Source: Bacillota bacterium (GTDB taxonomy: Bacteria > Bacillota > UBA4882 > UBA8346). Taken from it: DNA of 29,883 nt. Shown piece after piece: positions 16,614-23,824 of the stretch; positions within the stretch are counted from its first letter, which is position 1, and every line of letters starts with the position of its first letter. Location of the stretch: positions 1 to 29,883 of the forward strand of contig JAEZJQ010000095.1 of assembly GCA_023436305.1 (NCBI GenBank), written 5' to 3'. Made by a program: the position numbers and the translations under genes. Under the pieces are notes generated by a model that saw only the letters and a program-made list of their open reading frames with translations, did not search any database and was not told where the DNA came from.

Positions 16614-16832
16614 TTATTTAAACCGGTAGATTATACGGCCTCTCGTTAAATCATAAGCGGATAGCTCCACTGTTACTTTATCTCCGGATAAAATTTTGAT
16701 AAAATTCATTCGCATCTTCCCGGAAATATGGGCTAAAACCTTATGACCATTCTCCAACTCGACCCGAAACATCGCGTTGGGTAAAGGTTCGATAACGGTT
16801 CCTTCCACTTCAATTACATCTTGTTTACCCAT
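16614..16832 (-). CDS. infA: Translation initiation factor IF-1
   Basis: IF-1 blocks the ribosomal A site during initiation. The protein is 72 residues with the single S1/OB fold, and the blocks EVEGTVIEPLPNAMFRVELENG, GKMRMNFIKIL and YDLTRGRIIYRFK are close to the family consensus. The start at 16832 (MGKQDVIE) fits the family. A longer in-frame start at 16853 would add seven residues that the family lacks. The first bases overlap the end of the KOW-domain gene by 8 bases, suggesting coupled translation. Confidence 0.97.
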   Translation of the reverse strand: MGKQDVIEVEGTVIEPLPNAMFRVELENGHKVLAHISGKMRMNFIKILSGDKVTVELSAYDLTRGRIIYRFK

Positions 16833-17097
16833 CCAGCCGGTCCCCTTCCTCAAGTTCTTTTGTCATTCTTTTAATTATGGATACTATCTCGGAATCCATT
16901 ATACCATCGCCTTTGGCCATAGCATTCTCCAACTCTTTAGCGACGAGCATTGTAACCTTCACATGTTTTAAATTCTTTCGCTTTGGTTTGGCCAAGGGAT
17001 GATTTTTTCCGTTAACTGTTTTGATGAACTGCTCTCCCGCCATTCCAACGATTAAGTAACAATGATTACGATCCCGTCCTCTTATTGAGCGGACCAA
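16825..17097 (-). CDS. KOW-domain RNA-binding protein (L14e/L27e-like)
   Basis: This small basic protein belongs to a family found between map and infA in many Bacillota. It has a KOW-type motif at the N-terminus (LVRSIRGRDRNHCYLIVGM) and a lysine-rich middle (PLAKPKRKNLKHVKV). The role is probably RNA or ribosome binding; no precise function is known to me. With the TTG at 17097 it has 90 residues. The frame is open upstream back to the map stop codon and reads GLRLGQ just before, which matches the family (LGQLVRS). GGGAGG, the only good ribosome binding site, would serve an ATT codon at 17136. The true start may therefore be non-standard, giving 103 residues. Its 3' end overlaps infA by 8 bases. 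Confidence 0.85.
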   Translation of the reverse strand: MVRSIRGRDRNHCYLIVGMAGEQFIKTVNGKNHPLAKPKRKNLKHVKVTMLVAKELENAMAKGDGIMDSEIVSIIKRMTKELEEGDRLDG

Positions 17098-17142
17098 CTG
17101 CCCTAGGCGTAAACCATCAACAGTTGTAATTATAATTTTTAC

Positions 17143-17916
17143 TTAACCTCCCGGTAATAATTCCGGCCGCAAAATGGTCATTATCTCAGGCTCGCCATCG
17201 GTAACCGCTACCGTATGTTCAAAATGGGCAGAATATTTATGATCAACGGTATAAACCGTCCAATTATCCTTCGGATCAACATCCACATCATAGGTACCCG
17301 CGTTAACCATTGGTTCGATGGCTAAGGTCATCCCGGTTTTTAATTTGGGATTGAAATCATTCCCGACAAAATTAGGTACCTGAGGCGCTTCATGCATCTG
17401 ACGCCCGATTCCATGTCCTACAAAGTCACGAACCACCGAAAACCCATGAAATTCAACATAATTTTGAATCGCGCTGGAAATATCATAGAGTCGATTCCCT
17501 GGCCGTGCTTTATCAATCCCTTTAAATAAAGCTTGTTCGGTTACTTCCATTAAAGTTCTGACTTCCGCATTAACCTTGCCAACCGCGACTGTTATTGCTG
17601 AATCTCCATAAAAACCTTTATATACCGCCCCAAAGTCCAAACCCACGATATCCCCGTTCTTCAAGATGCGTTTCCCGGGGATACCATGGACAACTTCATC
17701 ATTGACTGAAGTGCATAAGGAGGCTGGAAAACCATTGTACCCCCTAAAGGCTGGAATTGCTTGATATTTAGTTGTTAATTCCACCGCTTTTTTATCCAAT
17801 TCGATTAAGGGTAATCCCGGTTCAATCATTTGTCGCAATTCATTTAATACTGCTGCGACAATGCTACCTGCCACACGCATAATAGCAATTTCCGAGGCTG
17901 ATTTAATAACAATCAT
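17143..17916 (-). CDS. map: Methionine aminopeptidase, type I
   Basis: This enzyme removes the starting methionine from new proteins. The protein is 257 residues with the full set of dinuclear metal ligands: Asp94, Asp105, His168, Glu201 and Glu233. The substrate-binding His77 is in VNDEVVHGIP. There is no N-terminal zinc-finger extension, so it is the short bacterial form. The start overlaps the adk stop codon by one base (TAATG), indicating coupled translation. The KOW-domain gene follows directly. Confidence 0.97.
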   Translation of the reverse strand: MIVIKSASEIAIMRVAGSIVAAVLNELRQMIEPGLPLIELDKKAVELTTKYQAIPAFRGYNGFPASLCTSVNDEVVHGIPGKRILKNGDIVGLDFGAVYKGFYGDSAITVAVGKVNAEVRTLMEVTEQALFKGIDKARPGNRLYDISSAIQNYVEFHGFSVVRDFVGHGIGRQMHEAPQVPNFVGNDFNPKLKTGMTLAIEPMVNAGTYDVDVDPKDNWTVYTVDHKYSAHFEHTVAVTDGEPEIMTILRPELLPGG

Positions 17917-18566
17917 TACCTTCTACCCTCAAGCATTTTACAAATCTGTTCAAAAAGAGCCGTAATCGTGATTTGTCCATCAAACTCAAAAAGTAAACCT
18001 TTGGACCGATAGTAATTGATTAACGGTTCGGTCTGTTTTTGATAAACTTCCAATCGCTTCTTAACTGTCTCCGGAGCATCATCCTCGCGTTGGTAAACTT
18101 CACCGCCGCAATGATTACAAATTCCGGTAACCGTAGGCGGTTTACTTTCAACATGATAAACCGCGGCGCAATTACGGCAAACTCTCCGACCGGTAAGCCG
18201 CTTTAATAAAATTTGGAAGTCAACTTCAATGTTAATCACTGCAGTTAATTTACGACCGCTATCATTTAAAAAAGAAGTTAACGAATCCGCTTGTGAAATG
18301 GTTCGAGGGAACCCATCCAATAAAAATCCTTTTTTACAATCACCTTTGGCCAATCGATCTTTGACAATTCCAACAACAACATCATCCGGTACTAACTGTC
18401 CATTATCAATATAACGTTTGGCCTCAATACCTAAGGGAGTCCCTTCTTTAATGGCCGACCGAAATATATCTCCGGTAGAAATATGCGGAATACCGTATTT
18501 TTCAATAATTAATTCGGCTTGCGTTCCTTTTCCCGCACCCGGTGGCCCCAATAGGACTAAATTCAT
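17916..18566 (-). CDS. adk: Adenylate kinase (zinc-binding lid form)
   Basis: This enzyme interconverts ATP plus AMP with two ADP. The protein is 216 residues. The P-loop is GPPGAGKGT at 7-15, the AMP-binding segment is STGDIFR, and the lid domain carries a four-cysteine zinc site (Cys130, Cys133, Cys150, Cys153), as in Gram-positive long-type kinases. The ribosome binding site is GGAGGG. It sits between secY and map, its usual place in Bacillota. Confidence 0.97.
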   Translation of the reverse strand: MNLVLLGPPGAGKGTQAELIIEKYGIPHISTGDIFRSAIKEGTPLGIEAKRYIDNGQLVPDDVVVGIVKDRLAKGDCKKGFLLDGFPRTISQADSLTSFLNDSGRKLTAVINIEVDFQILLKRLTGRRVCRNCAAVYHVESKPPTVTGICNHCGGEVYQREDDAPETVKKRLEVYQKQTEPLINYYRSKGLLFEFDGQITITALFEQICKMLEGRR

Positions 18567-18580
18567 AATAATGAACCCTC

Positions 18581-19858
18581 CTATTTTAAGAATCCTTCAT
18601 ATTGCCGCATCAATAATTGAGCTTCGATCTGTTTCATGGTGTCGATGGCTACTCCAACCGCAATCAATATGCTCGTTCCACCAATACTCACCGGTATACC
18701 TCGAAAGCCGGGCAGATAAGTCCAAATATATGGTAATAAAGAAACCGTGGTTAAAAACAAAGCGCCCGCCAGTGTAATCCGGGTGAGTACCCGGTCCAAA
18801 TATTCCGCTGTCGGTTTCCCTGGACGAATTCCTGGGATAAAACCGCCATATTTTTTCATATTATCGGAAACTTCCACCGGATTAAATGTGACTGCCGTGT
18901 AAAAATAAGTGAAAAGAAAGATAAAGATTGCATATAGAGTCAGATAAGCTCCCCGGCCAGGTGCAAAAAACATTAAAACTTTATAAATTACACTACTTTG
19001 TGAGAACATTGGCGCCAAGGTAGGCCCAAACATTAAAATCGAAGACGCAAAGATAATTGGGATAACACCGGCTTGATTGACTTTCATCGGCAGATAAGTC
19101 GAACCACCACCGTACATTTTCCGGCCCACCATTCGCTTTGCATACTGCACTGGAATCTTTCGTTCCCCTTGGGTAACATAAATAACTCCGGCTACGATAG
19201 CTATCGCTAATATCACAAACAAAATTACGCTAAGGAATGAAAGCCCAACACCTTTAGCGCCTACTGTACTAAGAGTAGCAAAAGCATCTGGGACCATTCG
19301 GGCCACAATACCAGCGAAAATTAACAGTGAAATTCCATTGCCAATCCCTTTTTCGGAGATAACTTCTCCCAGCCACATTAAAAATACCGAACCGGCGGTT
19401 AATGATATGATTATCAGAACAAAATCCCAAGGAGTTGGATTAATCATTCCACCGCGAAGTCCAAAAGCATAAGCCGCCCCTTGGACCAGAGACAATACCA
19501 CCGTACCGTATCTGATATATTGAGACATTATTTTCCGGCCTTCGCCGCCTTCCTTGGCCATCTGTTGCAATGAAGGGATAACCATGGTTAATAACTGAAC
19601 AATAATTGACGACGTAATATACGGGTTAACACTCATTGCAAAAACTGACATTGTTTTTAAAGCGCCGCCAGCCATCAGGTCCAATAAACCGAATAGATTC
19701 CCGCCACCACCGAAAAGATTGGATAAACGGGTTGGGTCCCATGGACCGGGAGCTGGTATGTGAACTCCTAACCGAAAAATTCCCAATAATGCTAAAGTCC
19801 AAAGTATCTTTTTCCGTAAATCAGGGAGTTTAAAAGCTGTTTTAATGGCTTCAAGCAT
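18581..19858 (-). CDS. secY: Protein translocase subunit SecY
   Basis: SecY is the channel of the Sec translocon in the cytoplasmic membrane. The protein is 425 residues with about ten hydrophobic segments. Family blocks include LGIFRLGVHIPAPG at the N-terminus, GIGNGISLLIFAGIVARMP-like sequence near the middle, GERKIPVQYAKRMVGRKMYGG in a cytoplasmic loop and GFIPGIRPGKPTAEYL. The gene begins one base after the rplO stop codon. It is the likely export route for the macroglobulin protein encoded further downstream. Confidence 0.97.
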   Translation of the reverse strand: MLEAIKTAFKLPDLRKKILWTLALLGIFRLGVHIPAPGPWDPTRLSNLFGGGGNLFGLLDLMAGGALKTMSVFAMSVNPYITSSIIVQLLTMVIPSLQQMAKEGGEGRKIMSQYIRYGTVVLSLVQGAAYAFGLRGGMINPTPWDFVLIIISLTAGSVFLMWLGEVISEKGIGNGISLLIFAGIVARMVPDAFATLSTVGAKGVGLSFLSVILFVILAIAIVAGVIYVTQGERKIPVQYAKRMVGRKMYGGGSTYLPMKVNQAGVIPIIFASSILMFGPTLAPMFSQSSVIYKVLMFFAPGRGAYLTLYAIFIFLFTYFYTAVTFNPVEVSDNMKKYGGFIPGIRPGKPTAEYLDRVLTRITLAGALFLTTVSLLPYIWTYLPGFRGIPVSIGGTSILIAVGVAIDTMKQIEAQLLMRQYEGFLK

Positions 19859-19859
19859 T

Positions 19860-20300
19860 TTAAATCACCTCAATTTTGCCACCGGCTTTTTCAATCTTGG
19901 CTATTGCCGATTTACTAAAACTCGTTCCCTTAATCGTCAAATTCTTTTTCAAATCGCCATTCCCCAATACTTTCACACCATCACCCAAATGTTTGATAAT
20001 ACCGGCTTCCAAAAGTAACTGCGGGGTTACTTCGGTTCCATTATCAAAATAATTCAGTTTCTCCAAAGAAACTTCCACGATATCACGTTTGAAATTGTTA
20101 GTAAACCCACGCTTCGGAAGTCTGCGTTGTAATGGTGTTTGACCACCTTCAAATGCCGGACCCTTGCCTCCGCCGGAACGGGCTTTTTGCCCTTTATGAC
20201 CTTTGGCGGCGGTTTTGCCTAATCCGGAACCTATCCCCCGGCCAATCCGTTTGGGAGATTTCTTAGCGCCGGGAGCCGGCCCAAGCTCAAATAATTTCAT
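19860..20300 (-). CDS. rplO: 50S ribosomal protein L15
   Basis: This is a late-assembly protein of the large subunit, 146 residues. The glycine- and lysine-rich N-terminal arm (GRGIGSGLGKTAAKGHKGQKARSG split across residues 20-45) and FEGGQTPLQRRLPKRGF are diagnostic. The C-terminal ends KIEKAGGKIEVI. The ribosome binding site is AGGAGG. It directly precedes secY. Confidence 0.96.
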   Translation of the reverse strand: MKLFELGPAPGAKKSPKRIGRGIGSGLGKTAAKGHKGQKARSGGGKGPAFEGGQTPLQRRLPKRGFTNNFKRDIVEVSLEKLNYFDNGTEVTPQLLLEAGIIKHLGDGVKVLGNGDLKKNLTIKGTSFSKSAIAKIEKAGGKIEVI

Positions 20301-20319
20301 AGTAGGACACCTCCTAGCT

Positions 20320-20529
20320 TTAAGCCTCGTTTACTTCAACCAAATGCTCAACTTTTTTGATCATCCCGCGAATTGCAGGATTATCAACTTTACTCACTGT
20401 TTGATTTAACTTTTTTAATCCCAATGCCTGAATTGTATCCCCTTGTATCCGATTTCTGCCAATCGCGCTTGTTTTCCAAGTGATTGAGAGCGTCTTGGCT
20501 TTTGAATCAGCTTTTTTTGCTTTTGGCAT
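20320..20529 (-). CDS. rpmD: 50S ribosomal protein L30
   Basis: The protein is 69 residues. The L30 fold begins at about residue 13 (LSITWKTSAIGRN) and includes TIQALGLKKLNQTV and NPAIRGMIKKVEHLVEV. The first dozen residues (PKAKKADSKAK) are a Lys/Ala-rich extension, as most L30 proteins have about 60 residues. GGAGG precedes the ATG. It lies between rpsE and rplO. Confidence 0.95.
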   Translation of the reverse strand: MPKAKKADSKAKTLSITWKTSAIGRNRIQGDTIQALGLKKLNQTVSKVDNPAIRGMIKKVEHLVEVNEA

Positions 20530-20540
20530 CTTCGTTCCTC

Positions 20541-21041
20541 CTACCCAAAGATTTCATCCATAGTTTTGCCGCGTTGTTCAGCAACTTGCGCCGGCTTTTT
20601 TAAATTCTTTAGACCGGTCATGGTGGCATTGACCATATTTAACGCATTGGATGAACCAATCGATTTCGTTAGAATATCACGAATACCAGCGCTTTCTAAA
20701 ACTGCGCGAACCGGCCCACCAGCAATTACACCAGTACCAGGAGAGGCTGGTTTTAAAAGCACTTTACCAGCGCCATAATTTCCTTCAATTATATGCGGAA
20801 TGGTAGTTCCACTGAGTGGAATCTCAATAAGATTCTTTTTGGCATCTTCCACGCCTTTACGAATCGCCTCGGGAACCTCGGCGGCTTTACCCAAACCCAT
20901 TCCAACATGACCCTTACCATCTCCGACTACAACTAAAGCGCTAAAACTGAACCGCCGTCCACCTTTAACAACTTTCGCGACCCGGTTTATATGGACGACT
21001 TTCTCAGCCAATTCCATTTCGTTAGGATTCATGCGTTTCAT
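20541..21041 (-). CDS. rpsE: 30S ribosomal protein S5
   Basis: S5 is involved in decoding accuracy and mRNA unwinding at the entry channel. The protein is 166 residues. The N-terminal S5 domain includes VVKGGRRFSFSALVVVGDG, and the C-terminal domain includes SPGTGVIAGGPVRAVLESAGI. The start at 21041 (MKRMNPNEMEL) is chosen because GGGGGAG lies 5 bases ahead. A longer frame from 21059 begins inside the ribosome binding site. It lies 20 bases after rplR. Confidence 0.96.
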   Translation of the reverse strand: MKRMNPNEMELAEKVVHINRVAKVVKGGRRFSFSALVVVGDGKGHVGMGLGKAAEVPEAIRKGVEDAKKNLIEIPLSGTTIPHIIEGNYGAGKVLLKPASPGTGVIAGGPVRAVLESAGIRDILTKSIGSSNALNMVNATMTGLKNLKKPAQVAEQRGKTMDEIFG

Positions 21042-21061
21042 ACTAACTCCCCCTTGCAAAC

Positions 21062-21436
21062 CTAAAATTCTAAGCCACCTTCTCTAGCGGCAGCAGCCAA
21101 AGCCTCTACTCGACCATGATATATTTGGCCGCCCCGGTCAAATACAACCTTCGTAATACCTTTTTCAACTGCTTTTTTAGCGATGGCATTACCCACCACT
21201 TTAGCCGCCTCAATATTTCCGCCGGTACTCGCCTTCAACTTTTCGCGAAGCGCGGGTTCAACCGTTGATGCGGCAACGAGAGTCAATCCTTTTGTATCAT
21301 CAATCAATTGAGCGTAAATATGATGTAAGCTACGGTATACACTTAATCTGGGACGTTCAGGTGTTCCAGAAACTTTTTTGCGAAGACGCGCATGTCGGCG
21401 TAATGAAGCTTCACGCCGTTTAGGCCTATGATACAT
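21062..21436 (-). CDS. rplR: 50S ribosomal protein L18
   Basis: This 5S rRNA-binding protein has 124 residues. Basic N-terminus with RREASLRRHARLRKKVSGTPERPRL-type sequence, then SVYRSLHHIYAQLIDD and the C-terminal FDRGGQIYHGRVEALAAAAREGGLEF. AAAGGAG precedes the ATG. It lies between rplF and rpsE. Confidence 0.96.
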   Translation of the reverse strand: MYHRPKRREASLRRHARLRKKVSGTPERPRLSVYRSLHHIYAQLIDDTKGLTLVAASTVEPALREKLKASTGGNIEAAKVVGNAIAKKAVEKGITKVVFDRGGQIYHGRVEALAAAAREGGLEF

Positions 21437-21461
21437 AACCGGTCACTCCTTTCATCGTTTT

Positions 21462-21493
21462 GCGCTTAAAGCGCTTAACGCTTCATCCGCTTA
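21462..21493. repeat. Short GCGCTTAA-type direct repeats in the rplF-rplR gap
   Basis: Four imperfect copies with a 9-base period are seen: gcgcttaaa, gcgcttaac, gcttcatcc, gcttaaaac. The first two differ at one base. The minus strand also holds GCGCTT-T-AAGCGC, a near-perfect palindrome. It is probably a local slippage product; no function is evident. Confidence 0.4.
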
Positions 21494-21497
21494 AAAC

Positions 21498-22046
21498 TTA
21501 TTTTTTAGCTGCCTTACCCGCCTTACCGGCTTTCCGGCGAATAACTTCCGTACTATATTTAATACCCTTTCCTTTATAGGGTTCGGGTTCCCGGATAGCC
21601 CGGATTTGAGCGGCTATTTGACCGACAACTTGTTTATCGATACCATTTACAATAATTCGATTTGGAGCTGGAACATCAAATTCGATACCCTCTAATGGTT
21701 TTATTTCCACCGGATGAGAGAACCCGATGGTTAATTGTATATTTGATCCTTGTTTGACCGCACGGTAACCGACCCCGTTAATTTCCAATGTTTTCGAAAA
21801 ACCTTTGGTGACCCCATCCACCATATTGGATAGCAGGGTTCTGGTTAAACCATGTAAAGAACGATGCTTTTTTTCATCCGAAGGACGTTCTACTTTCAAT
21901 ATGGAATTATCCATCACTATTTTCATTTCCGGATGCATATCTTGAATCAATTCACCTTTTGGCCCTTTCACTTTGACCACATTATCCTTAATCTCCACTT
22001 GAACCCCTTGGGGTATTACGATAGGTTTTAACCCAATCCTCGACAT
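21498..22046 (-). CDS. rplF: 50S ribosomal protein L6
   Basis: L6 lies near the factor-binding site of the large subunit. The protein is 182 residues with the two L6 repeats. Diagnostic features are the N-terminus MSRIGLKPIVIPQGV, KGPKGEL, and the C-terminal EPEPYKGKGIKY block followed by a Lys/Ala/Gly tail. The start at 22046 has GGGGGTG 6 bases upstream. A frame from 22073 adds residues not found in the family. Confidence 0.96.
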   Translation of the reverse strand: MSRIGLKPIVIPQGVQVEIKDNVVKVKGPKGELIQDMHPEMKIVMDNSILKVERPSDEKKHRSLHGLTRTLLSNMVDGVTKGFSKTLEINGVGYRAVKQGSNIQLTIGFSHPVEIKPLEGIEFDVPAPNRIIVNGIDKQVVGQIAAQIRAIREPEPYKGKGIKYSTEVIRRKAGKAGKAAKK

Positions 22047-22073
22047 AAAATACACCCCCAATCTTTTCATCAA

Positions 22074-22103
22074 TTACTGATTATCAATTGCCGTCATCAG
22101 TAA
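22074..22103 (-). other. Stem-loop in the rpsH-rplF gap
   Basis: On the minus strand TTACTGAT (22103-22096) is the exact complement of ATCAGTAA (22081-22074), with a 14-base loop. It lies in the 99-base gap, about 28 bases before the rplF start codon. No T-run follows. Role unknown. Confidence 0.4.
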
Positions 22104-22145
22104 ATAATTAGCGCGCAACTGATCTTTGTTCATTGTTCATTGAAT

Positions 22146-22541
22146 TTACCATACGTAACAGAGTACTTCGCCACCAATTCCTGCTTGGCGCGCCTTGCGG
22201 TCAGTCATAATCCCTTGAGAAGTCGAAATAACCGCGATACCTAATCCGCCCAAAACTTTTGGGATTTCTTCCTTTTGAGCGTAAATTCTCAGCCCTGGTT
22301 TGCTAATCCTTTTTAAACCGGTGATCACGTTTTCTTTGCCGTTATATTTTAAATATACGCGAATCGTTCCTTGTTTCCCAGCTTCGATAAATTCACAATC
22401 CTGAATATATCCTTCTTCTTTTAAAATCTTGGCCAATTCAATTTTTATTTTTGAAGATGGAATTTCTACCACTTTATCTCGAACAATAGTCGCGTTCCTA
22501 ATTCTGGTAAGCATGTCGGCAATTGGATCTGTCATGACCAT
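22146..22541 (-). CDS. rpsH: 30S ribosomal protein S8
   Basis: This primary 16S rRNA binder represses the spc operon in enterobacteria. The protein is 131 residues. It begins MVMTDPIADMLTRIRNA and ends with the conserved STSQGIMTDRKARQAGIGGEVLCYVW. GGGGG lies 9 bases before the ATG at 22541. It follows rpsZ. Confidence 0.97.
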   Translation of the reverse strand: MVMTDPIADMLTRIRNATIVRDKVVEIPSSKIKIELAKILKEEGYIQDCEFIEAGKQGTIRVYLKYNGKENVITGLKRISKPGLRIYAQKEEIPKVLGGLGIAVISTSQGIMTDRKARQAGIGGEVLCYVW

Positions 22542-22584
22542 TTAAATTAACCCCCTTCCCTTTGAAACGGAGACATTTTAATCA

Positions 22585-22606
22585 AACGAATATTTAACGA
22601 ATATTT
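22585..22606. repeat. Perfect 11-base tandem repeat in the rpsZ-rpsH gap
   Basis: The sequence aacgaatattt occurs twice in direct succession. It lies in the spacer immediately after rpsZ. It is probably a small replication-slippage duplication. Confidence 0.55.
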
Positions 22607-22614
22607 AAAATCCT

Positions 22615-22800
22615 TTACCAGCTAGACTTAGTAACACCGGGTAATTCACCCCGATGGGCTAAGTTCCGGAAACAGATACGGCAAATCCCAAACTTCCGCA
22701 TATAACTATGCGGGCGACCGCATAAATTACAGCGATTATGGCGACGTACTGAGAACTTTGGAGTCCGCTTTGATCGAATAATCATTGAAGTTTTAGCCAT
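22615..22800 (-). CDS. rpsZ: 30S ribosomal protein S14, type Z (zinc ribbon)
   Basis: The protein is 61 residues, the short zinc-binding form of S14. Cys24, Cys27, Cys40 and Cys43 form the zinc site in CNLC...CRIC. The C-terminal end GELPGVTKSSW is standard. GGAGGGTG lies just ahead of the ATG. Unlike its neighbours it is preceded by a 113-base gap with a good promoter candidate and a strong hairpin, so it may be controlled on its own. The gene is also called rpsN in some annotations. Confidence 0.97.
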   Translation of the reverse strand: MAKTSMIIRSKRTPKFSVRRHNRCNLCGRPHSYMRKFGICRICFRNLAHRGELPGVTKSSW

Positions 22801-22826
22801 ATTTCACCCTCCTTATACCAAGCCGT

Positions 22827-22853
22827 CATATTAAATCCACCGGATTTAACATG
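22827..22853 (-). promoter_or_regulatory. Strong stem-loop in the rpsZ leader
   Basis: On the minus strand CATGTTAAATCC pairs with GGATTTAATATG around a 3-base loop: 12 pairs, of which one is G-U. The central 8 pairs are a perfect inverted repeat (ttaaatcc/ggatttaa). It lies between the candidate promoter and the ribosome binding site of rpsZ. It could be an RNA hairpin or a DNA operator. It does not match a Zur box that I know. Confidence 0.5.
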
Positions 22854-22880
22854 ATAACCTAGTTTTAAGTACCAATTTAA

Positions 22881-22909
22881 ATTATACCTTATTGAAAGGC
22901 AATTGGTAA
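22881..22909 (-). promoter_or_regulatory. Candidate internal promoter upstream of rpsZ
   Basis: On the minus strand TTACCA (22909-22904, 4/6) lies exactly 17 bases before a perfect TATAAT (22886-22881). Transcription would start near 22874 and give a leader of about 73 bases with the hairpin at 22827-22853. It lies in the gap just after rplE. Confidence 0.48.
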
Positions 22910-22913
22910 TCTT

Positions 22914-23453
22914 TTAAGCCCGAAAAGGCATTCCCAGTAATTTTAATAATTCGAAAGCTTCTTCATCCGTTTTTGCAGATGTTACGAAAACAATATCCAT
23001 TCCTCGAACTTTCACAACCTTATCGTAAACAATTTCCGGGAATATCAGTTGGTCTTGAATGCCTAAAGTATAATTACCTCGTCCGTCAAAAGCCTTGGAT
23101 GATACCCCTCTGAAATCGCGGATTCTTGGTAAAGCCAAATTAAATAATTTATCGAGGAAATGATACATACGTTCGCCCCGGAGTGTAACTTTACATCCAA
23201 TGGCAACACCGGCTCGAAGTTTAAAAGCTGAAATTGAATGCTTTGCTTTGGTGATAATCGGCTTTTGCCCAGCTATTGCAGTTAGATCGGTAACAGCGGC
23301 ATCAATCGCTTTAGCATCACTGGTTGCATCGCCTACACCCATATTAATGACTACTTTCTTAATATCGGGGATTTCCATCACATTGGAATATCCAAACCGG
23401 CTCTTTAAGCCCGGCACAACTTCACGAATATATTTTTCCTTAAGCCGCGACAA
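22914..23453 (-). CDS. rplE: 50S ribosomal protein L5
   Basis: This 5S rRNA-binding protein contacts the P-site tRNA. With the TTG start at 23453 it has 179 residues, the usual length in Bacillota, and begins MSRLKEKYIREVVPGL. GGAGGGAGG lies 8 bases ahead of that TTG. A GTG at 23462 overlaps the ribosome binding site and is unlikely. Family blocks include KVVINMGVGDA, KVTLRGERMYHFLDKL, RDFRGVSSKAFDGRGNYTLG and KVRGMDIVFVTSA. Confidence 0.96.
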   Translation of the reverse strand: MSRLKEKYIREVVPGLKSRFGYSNVMEIPDIKKVVINMGVGDATSDAKAIDAAVTDLTAIAGQKPIITKAKHSISAFKLRAGVAIGCKVTLRGERMYHFLDKLFNLALPRIRDFRGVSSKAFDGRGNYTLGIQDQLIFPEIVYDKVVKVRGMDIVFVTSAKTDEEAFELLKLLGMPFRA

Positions 23454-23474
23454 TGGTCGCACCTCCCTCCATTA

Positions 23475-23798
23475 TCAATCCAAGGTCCTTCCACAATGTT
23501 GGCAAACCCGTACTAAAGTACCATCAACAGCCCTATTTCTGCGGAATCTTGTCGGTTGATTACAACCGGAACATACCAACATAACTTTACCAGTATTTAA
23601 TGGTAAGGCTTTATCGATAACTCCACCTTGTGGACTGGCTTTTGTCGGCTTTGCATGTTTTTTCGCCAAATTTAAACCTTCAATTATTATTGAATTTTCA
23701 TTGGGAAATACCTTTTGAATCTTACCGCGACGGTCTTTATCCTTACCGGATATCACACAAACCTCATCGCCTTTTTTCAGCTTCGTATGAGCTCCCAT
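23475..23798 (-). CDS. rplX: 50S ribosomal protein L24 (zinc-ribbon form)
   Basis: This early assembly protein has 107 residues. The KOW motif is at about 8-35 (KGDEVCVISGKDKDRRGKI). The C-terminal extension carries a zinc ribbon with Cys76, Cys79, Cys99 and Cys102. GGAGGAG precedes the ATG. It lies 26 bases after rplN. Confidence 0.96.
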   Translation of the reverse strand: MGAHTKLKKGDEVCVISGKDKDRRGKIQKVFPNENSIIIEGLNLAKKHAKPTKASPQGGVIDKALPLNTGKVMLVCSGCNQPTRFRRNRAVDGTLVRVCQHCGRTLD

Positions 23799-23824
23799 TA
23801 TGTCTCCTCCTCTATCAACCCGCT

